64,000 nucleotides of DNA, taken from NCBI GenBank assembly GCA_026004435.1, contig BPJD01000003.1, forward strand, positions 62,001 through 126,000, in the 5' to 3' direction. Positions 27,635 to 35,304 of this stretch are shown piece after piece; position 1 is the stretch's first letter, and each line of letters opens with the position of its first letter. Both the position numbers and the translations under genes were made by a program. The notes beneath the pieces are model-generated. The model saw nothing but the letters and a program-made list of their open reading frames with translations, did not search any database and was not told the DNA's origin. Origin of the DNA: Patescibacteria group bacterium. Its GTDB lineage: Bacteria; Patescibacteriota; Microgenomatia; UBA1406; GWC2-37-13.

Positions 27635-28574
27635 TATGCTCCTCTAAAGTTTTTGAAAAATGGGTCTTGCCTGTTTTATCTGCCAGATAATACCAGTAAG
27701 GAGTTGAATCATCAGCCTCTGACACCGCCTTAATAGCATCAAGACCAGGATTGCAGATAGGAGTTGGCGGCAATCCCTTATTTTTGTAAGTATTATAAGG
27801 AGAGTCTATTTGAAGATCTTGTCTGGTTAAGTCCTTTTTCCAGTAAGTTTTTTCTGATTCATTATAACCTAAAGCATACTGTACTGTTGCATCGACCTGT
27901 AAAGGCCAATCATTCTTTAGACGCTTCAACAGGACACTTGCAACCTCAACCTTATCATTATAAGATTTAGCCTCCCGTTCAACCAGACTTGCCAAAATCA
28001 AACCTTGATAAAAACTTAAACCCTGCGCCTCAATCTTTGATTTTATATCAGCAGTCACTTTTTGATCAAAAGTTTTAGTCATTAAATTGACTAATAATGC
28101 CTCTGAGCTTAGCTTTGGAACTAAATAAGTATCAGGGAATAAGTAACCTTCTTTTCCCTTAGCCAAACTTAAAAACTCTGTTTTATCAATACCTAAATTT
28201 TTGACAAAAATATCAGCAATCTCCTCTGATCTTAAACCTTCAACTACCGTAACCCAAACATCATTAGTGCCTTTAGTCAATGACTTGGCTAAATCAAAGG
28301 CTGATGCTGAGGCTGACAAATTAAAGGAACCAGCCTGAATCTTGTCTTCAATTGACAACTGTTTTACTACTAAGATGAAGGCTAAACGGTTTTTTATAAG
28401 TTTCTCAGCTTCTAATCGTTTGGCAATGCTTGCCAAAGACTCGCCTCTGTTTATAACAAACCTCTTGGCAGTAGTAGACTGTGGATCTGCTGGAGCTACC
28501 AGATAAGAATAAACTCCATAACCGAAAACAGACAAAACTAAGGTAATGATAATTAAAAAAATTAGTTTTTTCAT
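27606..28574 (-). CDS. mltG: Endolytic murein transglycosylase MltG
   Basis: A 322-residue YceG-like lytic transglycosylase that cuts nascent glycan strands at the membrane and sets chain length. It has an N-terminal membrane anchor (4-22), a LysM-like segment (FVINRGESLASIAKRLE), and the catalytic domain with KEGYLFPDTYLVP, ASLVEREA (catalytic Glu near 196), LQVDATVQYALG, SPYNTYKNKGLPPTPICNPG and the C-terminal HFSKTLEEHN. The ATG overlaps the AMP phosphorylase stop by 4 nt, so it is the last gene of the murJ operon. Confidence 0.95.
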   Translation of the reverse strand: MKKLIFLIIITLVLSVFGYGVYSYLVAPADPQSTTAKRFVINRGESLASIAKRLEAEKLIKNRLAFILVVKQLSIEDKIQAGSFNLSASASAFDLAKSLTKGTNDVWVTVVEGLRSEEIADIFVKNLGIDKTEFLSLAKGKEGYLFPDTYLVPKLSSEALLVNLMTKTFDQKVTADIKSKIEAQGLSFYQGLILASLVEREAKSYNDKVEVASVLLKRLKNDWPLQVDATVQYALGYNESEKTYWKKDLTRQDLQIDSPYNTYKNKGLPPTPICNPGLDAIKAVSEADDSTPYWYYLADKTGKTHFSKTLEEHNQKINLYLR

Positions 28575-29827
28575 TTTACCTGAAAAACTGGAAATAACCT
28601 CAAAGTTTCAATTGCTGCCTCAAGTTTATCTTTATCCTCTGCATAAAATTCCAAAACTGGCTTGCCTTTTGTAACAAACTCGCCTGTATTAACCAACAGC
28701 CTAATACCTGCAAACTTATAGTTTGGAGCTCCCAGAATCTTGCTTATAGCAGACAAATTATTGTTATTGAGTTTAATAATTTTTCCCTCTAACTCTGATT
28801 TAATCACAGTTTTAATGGAGTTCTTTTTTATCTTGTCAAATAAAGACTCTGAAGTTACAGATGCATCACCGCGCTGAGCCTTAATAATCTCTTTGAACTT
28901 CCTTAACGCTTTACCAGAAGTTAAAACATTAAAAACCTCGTTGTAGGCTTTATCCAAACCAATACCTCTAACCAAAGCATACAGCTGGGCTGAAAAATTT
29001 AATGCTTTTTTCTCCAGTCTCAGATCTCTTTGTTTATCCTGCTCAAGTATCTGCAGGCAACTAAAACTTTCCAATGCCGGTCCAGATGTTGTGCTTAAAT
29101 TATCTGTACTGTAGTTAATAACAATTTTGGTCTTAATATTAAATAACTTTGTTAATTTTTTGAACTTGTTGGCAATTGCCTCAGCCTGAGATTTGGATTT
29201 TATTTTTAAGGTTTTGCTGTAAGGAATATCCAAGATTAAATGAGTTGCTGAAACTGCCAACTTTTTTGCCAAGATTGAGACAATAACCTTATCCTCTGAC
29301 TCAATATGAATTGGTTTTTCTACAGAGATTAATTCATCATCAGCAGGAGCGATATTCAATCCTCCGCCCCACACAACACAACCATTAGTTTTTTCAACAA
29401 TGCTTTTCAGCTCATCAGGCTCAAACTCAACCTTAGCCAACACCTCCATACAATCTGCTGTACCAGCAGGACTGGTGATAGCCCGCGAAGAAGTTTTTGG
29501 AATCTTAATACCCAAAGCAGCAATAATAGGAACTAAGATCATAGTGACTCTATTCCCCGGCACACCTCCTGTGGAGTGTTTATCTGCAACAGGAGGCTTA
29601 AACTTTATAACTGTACCTATATCAACCATTGCTCTGGTAAAGTCATACAGCTCTGGCACAGACGGAGGCGACTTATAAGTACTAGCAGTAAAATAAGTCA
29701 TTAAAATCTCATTGACCTTATTATCAGCTATTGCTTTAAGGAGTTTAAAATAATCATTATAACTTAATCTTTTCCCATTAAGTTTTTTTTGAATAATCTC
29801 AACTATTTGCAAATCCTCTGATGACAT
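28571..29827 (-). CDS. deoA: AMP phosphorylase (archaeal-type thymidine phosphorylase family)
   Basis: A 418-residue nucleoside/nucleotide phosphorylase. Signatures KHSTGGVPGNRVTM, TSSRAITSPAGTADCMEVLA and GGGLNIAPADDEL match archaeal and CPR AMP phosphorylases rather than classical DeoA, which has KHSTGGVGD. In archaea this enzyme turns NMP and phosphate into base plus ribose-1,5-bisphosphate, the start of a pathway through R15P isomerase to RuBisCO. The archaeal form has an extra N-terminal domain of about 80 residues; it is missing here, and the protein begins near the helical core. It sits between murJ and mltG, unrelated in function. Confidence 0.85.
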   Translation of the reverse strand: MSSEDLQIVEIIQKKLNGKRLSYNDYFKLLKAIADNKVNEILMTYFTASTYKSPPSVPELYDFTRAMVDIGTVIKFKPPVADKHSTGGVPGNRVTMILVPIIAALGIKIPKTSSRAITSPAGTADCMEVLAKVEFEPDELKSIVEKTNGCVVWGGGLNIAPADDELISVEKPIHIESEDKVIVSILAKKLAVSATHLILDIPYSKTLKIKSKSQAEAIANKFKKLTKLFNIKTKIVINYSTDNLSTTSGPALESFSCLQILEQDKQRDLRLEKKALNFSAQLYALVRGIGLDKAYNEVFNVLTSGKALRKFKEIIKAQRGDASVTSESLFDKIKKNSIKTVIKSELEGKIIKLNNNNLSAISKILGAPNYKFAGIRLLVNTGEFVTKGKPVLEFYAEDKDKLEAAIETLRLFPVFQVK

Positions 29828-29833
29828 AAGTTT

Positions 29834-31462
29834 TTATTCAACTGATGTAAAATATTGTATCAGATTTCTTCTATATCTTTCTATACGAGATAAAACTTTA
29901 GGAATAATTAAAAACTGTTTTATGTCAACAAGCCAAGCTAAGACAACAAAGACAGAGCCAAAAACAAAACAGGTTAAACCAAGCAAAACTAATAAAGTAA
30001 TTAAGTTTATTGTTTCAATAAATAGCCCGTCTACCAGCCTCATGAAATTATAAGCAACAACAGAGCTTAAAAATGTAATTGCATAAATCTTGGCAGTTTC
30101 AATAATAAAATGCGAATCAACAAACCTGAATTTTCTATTTAGATAAAACCCTAAACACAAAGTATTAAGTGTATTTGTGATTGTAAAAGCCAAAGCCAGA
30201 TACCAGACCTGTTTGTTTAAAAACACAACAAAGTAATAACTGATCAAAATAGAAACAACTGTAAACAAACTGTTGACAATAAGCGGAATTTTGGTTTTAA
30301 ATAAAGCAAAAAAAGTTTTATTATAAAGATAAAATAAACTGTGAAAGGGAATTGAGTAAGCAAACATTGAAACAGTATAAGCAGTAGTTACAGTAGCAGA
30401 CCAATCAAACTTTTCACCTCCAAAAAACACTCTTACAATAGGAGTTCTGGCAAAGATCAAGAAAAAGGATACAGGTACAGTAGTAAAGATAACAAGCAAT
30501 GTATTGTTTTTTATAATTTCTGCTATTTGTTTTGTTTTACCTTCCTCGCTTAAAGAAGAGATAAATGGGTAAGCTGCCTGCGAGATTGACTGGCCTATTA
30601 ACGAGACCGGCAGATACTGAAGTCTTTGAGCTAAATAAAAGGCAGTATACGAACCTAAACCCAACAATGTTGACAAAGCAAGCTCAACAGTTGACTCAAG
30701 CTGTTTAACAATGAGATTAACAACCCGAGTTGACGAAAGCAGAATAAAATCTTTAAAAGACCTATCTGGTTTAAAGCTAAACACATACTTAAAATCTGTT
30801 AACTTAATTATGCCAAGCTGAGAAACAGCATACATAAAAGATCCTAAAACAACGCCAAATATCAATGCAGACAGACCTAAACTTCCAGCGAAAATAAGTG
30901 TTATAAGCATAATAGAAAGATTATAAAACAATGGAGCTAAAGCAGTAAGCAAAAACCTTTTTTCAACCTGAGCAAACGCGCTTAGAACAGAACCTATGGT
31001 TAAAAAAGGCACCTGAGTTGCCAAGATTATACGGGTATAATAAACAACAATTCTCTGTTGCTCAGGATCAAAACCAGGAGTCATAAGGCCAACCAAAAAC
31101 TCAGCAAAAACAATGGCTAAAACTACTAAAACCAGCAAAAACAACATAAACAAATTTAAATTTACCGAGATAGATTTATAAAACCTCTCCTGAGACTGTC
31201 TGCGATATCTTAAAACTAAAGGAATTAACGAATAACCTAAAACACCTGAGACAACAGAGTCAAAGAGCATATCAGGCAGTCTGAAACTGGCAAAAAACAG
31301 ATCAAGCTCTTCAACTGTAAAAAAATAGGAAAAAACCCTATACCTAATAAACCCTAAAACTCTGGAAAACCCAAACATTAAAGCAATAATTAATGCTGAT
31401 GAAAGTATGCTTGTCTGCTGGGTAAAAAACAGGTTTTTAAATTTTCTCCACAGTTTAAACAT
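29834..31462 (-). CDS. murJ: Lipid II flippase MurJ
   Basis: A 542-residue MOP-superfamily transporter with about 14 membrane helices. Family marks include SRVLGFIRYRVFSYFF near the N-terminus, LDLFFASFRLPDMLFDSVVSGVLGYSLIPL, and LAQRLQYLPVSLIGQSISQAAYPFIS. MurJ moves lipid II to the outer face of the membrane, where the SEDS proteins and class A PBPs of this window use it. First gene of an operon with the AMP phosphorylase and mltG; divergent from mraZ with a 41-nt gap. Confidence 0.93.
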   Translation of the reverse strand: MFKLWRKFKNLFFTQQTSILSSALIIALMFGFSRVLGFIRYRVFSYFFTVEELDLFFASFRLPDMLFDSVVSGVLGYSLIPLVLRYRRQSQERFYKSISVNLNLFMLFLLVLVVLAIVFAEFLVGLMTPGFDPEQQRIVVYYTRIILATQVPFLTIGSVLSAFAQVEKRFLLTALAPLFYNLSIMLITLIFAGSLGLSALIFGVVLGSFMYAVSQLGIIKLTDFKYVFSFKPDRSFKDFILLSSTRVVNLIVKQLESTVELALSTLLGLGSYTAFYLAQRLQYLPVSLIGQSISQAAYPFISSLSEEGKTKQIAEIIKNNTLLVIFTTVPVSFFLIFARTPIVRVFFGGEKFDWSATVTTAYTVSMFAYSIPFHSLFYLYNKTFFALFKTKIPLIVNSLFTVVSILISYYFVVFLNKQVWYLALAFTITNTLNTLCLGFYLNRKFRFVDSHFIIETAKIYAITFLSSVVAYNFMRLVDGLFIETINLITLLVLLGLTCFVFGSVFVVLAWLVDIKQFLIIPKVLSRIERYRRNLIQYFTSVE

Positions 31463-31465
31463 AAT

Positions 31466-31519
31466 TTGACAACTACCGCAAATTTGGTGTAAAATGGTTA
31501 CATATGGTTTTCTTTGGTG
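31466..31519 (+). promoter_or_regulatory. mraZ promoter with four MraZ-type operator boxes
   Basis: A -35 box TTGACA (31,466-31,471) and a -10 box TAAAAT (31,490-31,495) are 18 nt apart, with the mraZ ATG 8 nt further on. Superimposed are four boxes TGGTG, TGGTT, TGGTT, TGGTG starting at 31,485, 31,495, 31,505 and 31,515, exactly 10 bp apart. Known MraZ operators are TGGGN boxes repeated every 10 bp in front of mraZ, so this looks like an autoregulatory operator with T for G at the fourth base. The last two boxes lie in the coding region. Confidence 0.75.
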
Positions 31520-31902
31520 AATTTCACATCTCTTTAACTACAGGCAACAGAGTTGCTCTACCAAAAAAAATTCGTGAACAACTTGATAACCATACATTTA
31601 TTCTAACAAAGGGTTTTGACTTTTGTTTATCTGGATATAGAACACAGGACTGGGAAAAAAAAGCAAAAGAACTTATGAACAGTTCTTTGCTTGACAAAAC
31701 AGATATTAGGAAAAAAAGAATAATGTTTTCTTCTGCTGTTTATCTGGAGTTTGACAACCAAGGCAGATTTATTCTGCCAAAAAACCTGCTTGATTTTGCA
31801 GGAATTCAAAAAGAAGTTGTAATCATCGGAGTCGGAGACCACTTTGAGATCTGGGCAAAAGAAAACTGGGAAGTTTATCAAAATCAAGATGACAATGAAT
31901 AA
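31504..31902 (+). CDS. mraZ: Transcriptional regulator MraZ
   Basis: A 132-residue protein with two SpoVT/AbrB-like repeats: FFGEFHISLTTGNRVALPKKIRE in the first half and SAVYLEFDNQGRFILPKNLLDFAG in the second, each with the G-R-x-x-L-P core of MraZ. MraZ is a ring-forming DNA-binding protein that represses its own division-gene operon. It heads mraZ-rsmH-ftsL, as in most bacteria, although the rest of the cluster is on the other strand elsewhere. Four putative operator boxes overlap its promoter and first codons. Confidence 0.95.
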   Translation: MVFFGEFHISLTTGNRVALPKKIREQLDNHTFILTKGFDFCLSGYRTQDWEKKAKELMNSSLLDKTDIRKKRIMFSSAVYLEFDNQGRFILPKNLLDFAGIQKEVVIIGVGDHFEIWAKENWEVYQNQDDNE

Positions 31903-32746
31903 ACACACTCCAGTATTATACAATCAAGTGATTGACGAACTGTCAGACACCAACCTAACCAAGATTATAGACGCAACAGCAGGACAAGGAGGTTATCTTA
32001 AAACTCTTTTGGCTGATAAATCAAAAAAAATACTGGCAATTGACATAGACCCACTGCAAATTAAAAGATTAAAGGAAATTTATAAAGAAGAACATAAATC
32101 CGGCAGGATAATTTTTCAACAAGGAAACTTTGCCAATCTAGATAAATTTGCCAAAAAGCACAATTTTTATCCAGCATCAGCAGTTATCTTTGACCTGGGT
32201 TTGTCTTGGGATCAGATGATCTCTTATCATAAAGGGTTTTCATACAAACAGGAGCAAGATGATCTTGATATGAGATTCAACTCCAGATTTAAATACACTG
32301 CAGCGGATTTGCTCAACAACCTAACGGAAGATCAACTGCTTGATGTATTTATGAGTTTTTCTGAAGAACCAAAGTCTTTTGATCTGGTTAAGGAAATAAT
32401 AAGAGTCAGAGCAAAAAAAACAATAAAAAAAGTAGCAGATCTAAACAAGGTTATTGCTAAAATAAGCAAAAAAGACTCAACTTACAGAAGAATTTATCAA
32501 GCATTGAGAATAGCTGTTAATAATGAGTTTGTTAATTTAAAAAAAGGATTGGACTCTGCCTTAAAAATTCTTGATTTAAATGGAAAAATTCTTTGTCTAA
32601 CCTTTAATCCAACAGAAGACAGAATAGTTAAAAGATTTATTAAAAACAACAACTTAGCCTCAAAGACAATAAAAAATAAATCTGCAGAAGCTAACTTTGA
32701 AAAAATTGCAACATTACGAGTTATTGTAAAAACCAATGACAAATAA
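31895..32746 (+). CDS. rsmH: 16S rRNA (cytosine1402-N4)-methyltransferase RsmH
   Basis: A SAM-dependent methyltransferase of 283 residues. The opening NKHTPVLYNQVIDEL matches the HxPVLxxEVxxxL start of RsmH, and DATAGQGGYLKTLL (26-39) is the SAM loop. LDIDPLQI-like AIDIDPLQ, FDLGLSWDQM and the insert with QALRIAVNNEFVNL complete the signature. The ATG at 31,895 overlaps the mraZ stop by 8 nt; an ATG at 31,889 would add only Met-Thr. An upstream start at 31,844 would add a basic stretch not found in the family. Confidence 0.95.
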   Translation: MNKHTPVLYNQVIDELSDTNLTKIIDATAGQGGYLKTLLADKSKKILAIDIDPLQIKRLKEIYKEEHKSGRIIFQQGNFANLDKFAKKHNFYPASAVIFDLGLSWDQMISYHKGFSYKQEQDDLDMRFNSRFKYTAADLLNNLTEDQLLDVFMSFSEEPKSFDLVKEIIRVRAKKTIKKVADLNKVIAKISKKDSTYRRIYQALRIAVNNEFVNLKKGLDSALKILDLNGKILCLTFNPTEDRIVKRFIKNNNLASKTIKNKSAEANFEKIATLRVIVKTNDK

Positions 32747-33011
32747 ACTTTATTTTACAGCCTTAATAGTTTTGGCAGTAATGTTTACAGCAAATATATT
32801 TCTGTATACTAAACTCTTAAGTTTTTCTAACCAAATTAAAACAATAGAAGAAAAAACAATAAAACTCCAGCTAGAAAATAGTCTCTTTGAAAAAAAGGTT
32901 TATAAAAAAAGTTCTTTGAAGGTTATTGAAGAAAAAGCCAAACTTTTAGGATTAGAGGATAAACAAGAACTAGTAATTCTCAGTGATCCAAAAATTGCTC
33001 TGTCCAACTAA
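32736..33011 (+). CDS. ftsL: FtsL-like bitopic division protein
   Basis: A 91-residue protein with a short cytoplasmic start, one membrane helix (about 6-27) and a heptad-rich coiled coil (about 30-72), ending with an AKLLGLEDKQELVILSD segment like that of FtsL/DivIC. These small proteins join FtsQ and FtsW-FtsI in the divisome. FtsL sequences are poorly conserved, so the call rests on topology and on position after rsmH (11-nt overlap), where ftsL normally lies. DivIC is the alternative. Confidence 0.8.
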   Translation: MTNKLYFTALIVLAVMFTANIFLYTKLLSFSNQIKTIEEKTIKLQLENSLFEKKVYKKSSLKVIEEKAKLLGLEDKQELVILSDPKIALSN

Positions 33012-33012
33012 G

Positions 33013-35181
33013 TTAATTTGATTGATCAATCTGGCGTTTTAAAACCTTTCTGGGTTTAGATCCTTCAGCCGGACCTACATAACCAGCTTTTTCCAGTTGA
33101 TCTAAAATTCTTGCGGCTCTGGCATAGCCAATAGACAAGTACCTTTGAAGTAATGAAGCAGATGCTGTTTTTTGACCTATAATAAGGCTTAAGGCTTTGT
33201 CAAACAAAACATCTTTTCCTTCAAGACTTATTGAGTTGGATTTTTTTGAGGTTTGAATATACTCTGTTGAGCCCTGAATAATTTCTTTGTCATACTCAGT
33301 TTCTAAATTGTGAGACTTTAAAAACTCAATAATCTTTTTAATCTCTGACCCGCTGATATAAGGACCCTGGATACGATTAGGTTTTGACTGATCAGGCGGC
33401 AAAAACAGCATATCTCCTTTGCCCAGCAGTTTTTCAGCTCCCGGACCATCTAAGATAACTCTTGAGTCAACCATTGACGAGACATTAAAGGCAATTCTGG
33501 TTGGAATGTTGGCTTTCATTAAACCGGTTATTACATCAACCGATGGTCTTTGGGTAGCTAAAACCAAGTGAATTCCAACAGCTCTTGCCATTTGAGCCAA
33601 TCTTGTAATTAACTCTTCAACATCTTTGGCAGCATACATCATTAAATCAGCCAGCTCGTCTATAATAAATATAATGTATGGTTTTTTTTCTACATTTGGC
33701 AGTTCATTATAATCTTGTATGTTTCTGACACCTAAATCAGCAAACTCTTTGTACCTATTATTCATCTCTTTTACTGTCCAACGCAGAGCAGAAACTGTTT
33801 GATCAGGCTCAACAATTACATCTGTAAGCAGATGAGGAATACCGTTGTATAAGGTCAGTTCTACTCTTTTGGGATCAACCATAATCATCTTTAACTCATC
33901 AGGCCTGGTTCTCATCAAAAAACTGCAGATCCAAGCATTTAACAAGACAGACTTACCTGAACCTGTTGCGCCTGCAATAAGCACATGCGGCATTCTGGAG
34001 ATTGAGTAAAACTTTAGTTCGCCGCCAACATCAAGTCCTAAAGGCACAGTGGTCGGATCTGTTTCTTTTTGCAAAACAGGGCTGGACAACACATCTCGTA
34101 AAGTAACTATTTGAGGACGAATATTTGGCAGTTCAATACCAACCAATGATCTTCCGGGTATTGGAGCCTCAATTCTAACCTGTCCTTTTGGGGCTGCCAA
34201 GTTTAAAGCTAGATCATTAGCCAGTGTTGTTATCTTAGACAGTTTTGTGCCTAGAGGAATTTTTAATGCATACTGAGTTACTGCAGGACCATAGTTTATC
34301 TCAACAACACTTGCTCTAATACCAAAACTGCTTAAGGTTTCCTCTATAGTCTGGGCATTTTTCTTGACATCTCCTCTTTCTGCTGCTTTTTGCTGGATAT
34401 CCTCAAGCAATGATAATGGAGGAAACAAGTAAGAAGACTGCAAATCAGCGGCTGGAAAAGGCTTAATTAAATGTTGATCAGGCTTGGTTTCCTGTTTAAT
34501 CTCTGACTTTGAGGTATTTGCAAAGACCTCAGTACCTGCATTAATCTTAATATCTTTTTCTTTGGATTGTTCTTGTGGCTTTTCTTCTATTGTCTCTTTC
34601 TTAATCTCCTCAATCTTTGACAACTCTGTTTTGGTATTAGCTAAAACATTTTTAAATCCAAGATAAAGTTTTTTTACCAGATTAATAAACTTAACAAACC
34701 CTAAAACAATGTCTGTAAAAGACAGATCAAAAAATAACACCAAACCAAAAAAAAAGCTCACAAGAAATATACTATAAGCTCCTGCAGATGAAAACGCATA
34801 AGCAATATTTTCAAATAAAAATCTGCCGTAGTCTCCTGCCTGATTTAAACCTATAAGAGAAATAAAGATTAAAATAAAACCTGAAGTAATATTCCATTTT
34901 ACAACTCGAAATTTTTCATTTGATAAAAAATGCGTTGCAATCAACAAGAAAATAAAGGGAACAAAAAATGCAAAACCTGAGAACTTAAAAAACAATAACT
35001 GTCTAATGAATAAAGTAAAAAAACCTTGCAATGAGGGACTAAAATAACTGGCCAATGACACTCCTGTTACTATAAAAAGGAGCACAAAAAAAACAAACAG
35101 AATATTATTAAATAATTTTTTTGGTAGATCAATCTTTTTTCCGAGCAAACTTATCTTCATAGCTTTTTTTCTTCTTGGCAT
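33013..35181 (-). CDS. ftsK: DNA translocase FtsK/SpoIIIE
   Basis: A 722-residue protein with about four membrane helices in the first 180 residues, a short charged linker, and the motor domain with Walker A AGATGSGKSVLL (about 408-419), Walker B IIFIIDELADLM and LATQRPSVDVITGLMKANIPTRIAF. The C-terminal winged-helix gamma domain (SASLLQRYLSIGYARAARILDQLEKAGYVG) reads KOPS-type sequences. It moves chromosome ends through the septum. The start at 35,181 follows a TTGCTT-17-TAAGAT promoter; a TTG two codons upstream is less likely. Confidence 0.96.
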   Translation of the reverse strand: MPRRKKAMKISLLGKKIDLPKKLFNNILFVFFVLLFIVTGVSLASYFSPSLQGFFTLFIRQLLFFKFSGFAFFVPFIFLLIATHFLSNEKFRVVKWNITSGFILIFISLIGLNQAGDYGRFLFENIAYAFSSAGAYSIFLVSFFFGLVLFFDLSFTDIVLGFVKFINLVKKLYLGFKNVLANTKTELSKIEEIKKETIEEKPQEQSKEKDIKINAGTEVFANTSKSEIKQETKPDQHLIKPFPAADLQSSYLFPPLSLLEDIQQKAAERGDVKKNAQTIEETLSSFGIRASVVEINYGPAVTQYALKIPLGTKLSKITTLANDLALNLAAPKGQVRIEAPIPGRSLVGIELPNIRPQIVTLRDVLSSPVLQKETDPTTVPLGLDVGGELKFYSISRMPHVLIAGATGSGKSVLLNAWICSFLMRTRPDELKMIMVDPKRVELTLYNGIPHLLTDVIVEPDQTVSALRWTVKEMNNRYKEFADLGVRNIQDYNELPNVEKKPYIIFIIDELADLMMYAAKDVEELITRLAQMARAVGIHLVLATQRPSVDVITGLMKANIPTRIAFNVSSMVDSRVILDGPGAEKLLGKGDMLFLPPDQSKPNRIQGPYISGSEIKKIIEFLKSHNLETEYDKEIIQGSTEYIQTSKKSNSISLEGKDVLFDKALSLIIGQKTASASLLQRYLSIGYARAARILDQLEKAGYVGPAEGSKPRKVLKRQIDQSN

Positions 35182-35190
35182 ATACAATAC

Positions 35191-35219
35191 ATCTTAACTT
35201 ATTAGGCTTAAAAAAGCAA
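35191..35219 (-). promoter_or_regulatory. Probable ftsK promoter
   Basis: On the minus strand, TTGCTT (35,214-35,219) and TAAGAT (35,191-35,196) are separated by 17 nt; the ftsK ATG begins 9 nt further on. No Shine-Dalgarno sequence fits in the gap, so a leaderless or near-leaderless mRNA is expected. The rest of the 123-nt gap up to the pnp stop shows no other clear signal. Confidence 0.5.
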
Positions 35220-35304
35220 TAAAACAACTTAAAGATCTAGTTTATCATACTAAAAAATTAGTCAGCAGGTTTAATTTTATTGCCAAAAAAATCAAAATTA
35301 AGAA

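Noticed and set aside
31844-31894. N-terminal extension of RsmH
   Set aside because: The canonical RsmH start is at 31,895; the extension lies inside mraZ and has no family match.
33020-33031. 12-bp palindrome GATTGATCAATC at the convergent ftsL/ftsK ends
   Set aside because: It lies in the last codons of ftsK, has no loop for a hairpin terminator and is short enough to occur by chance.
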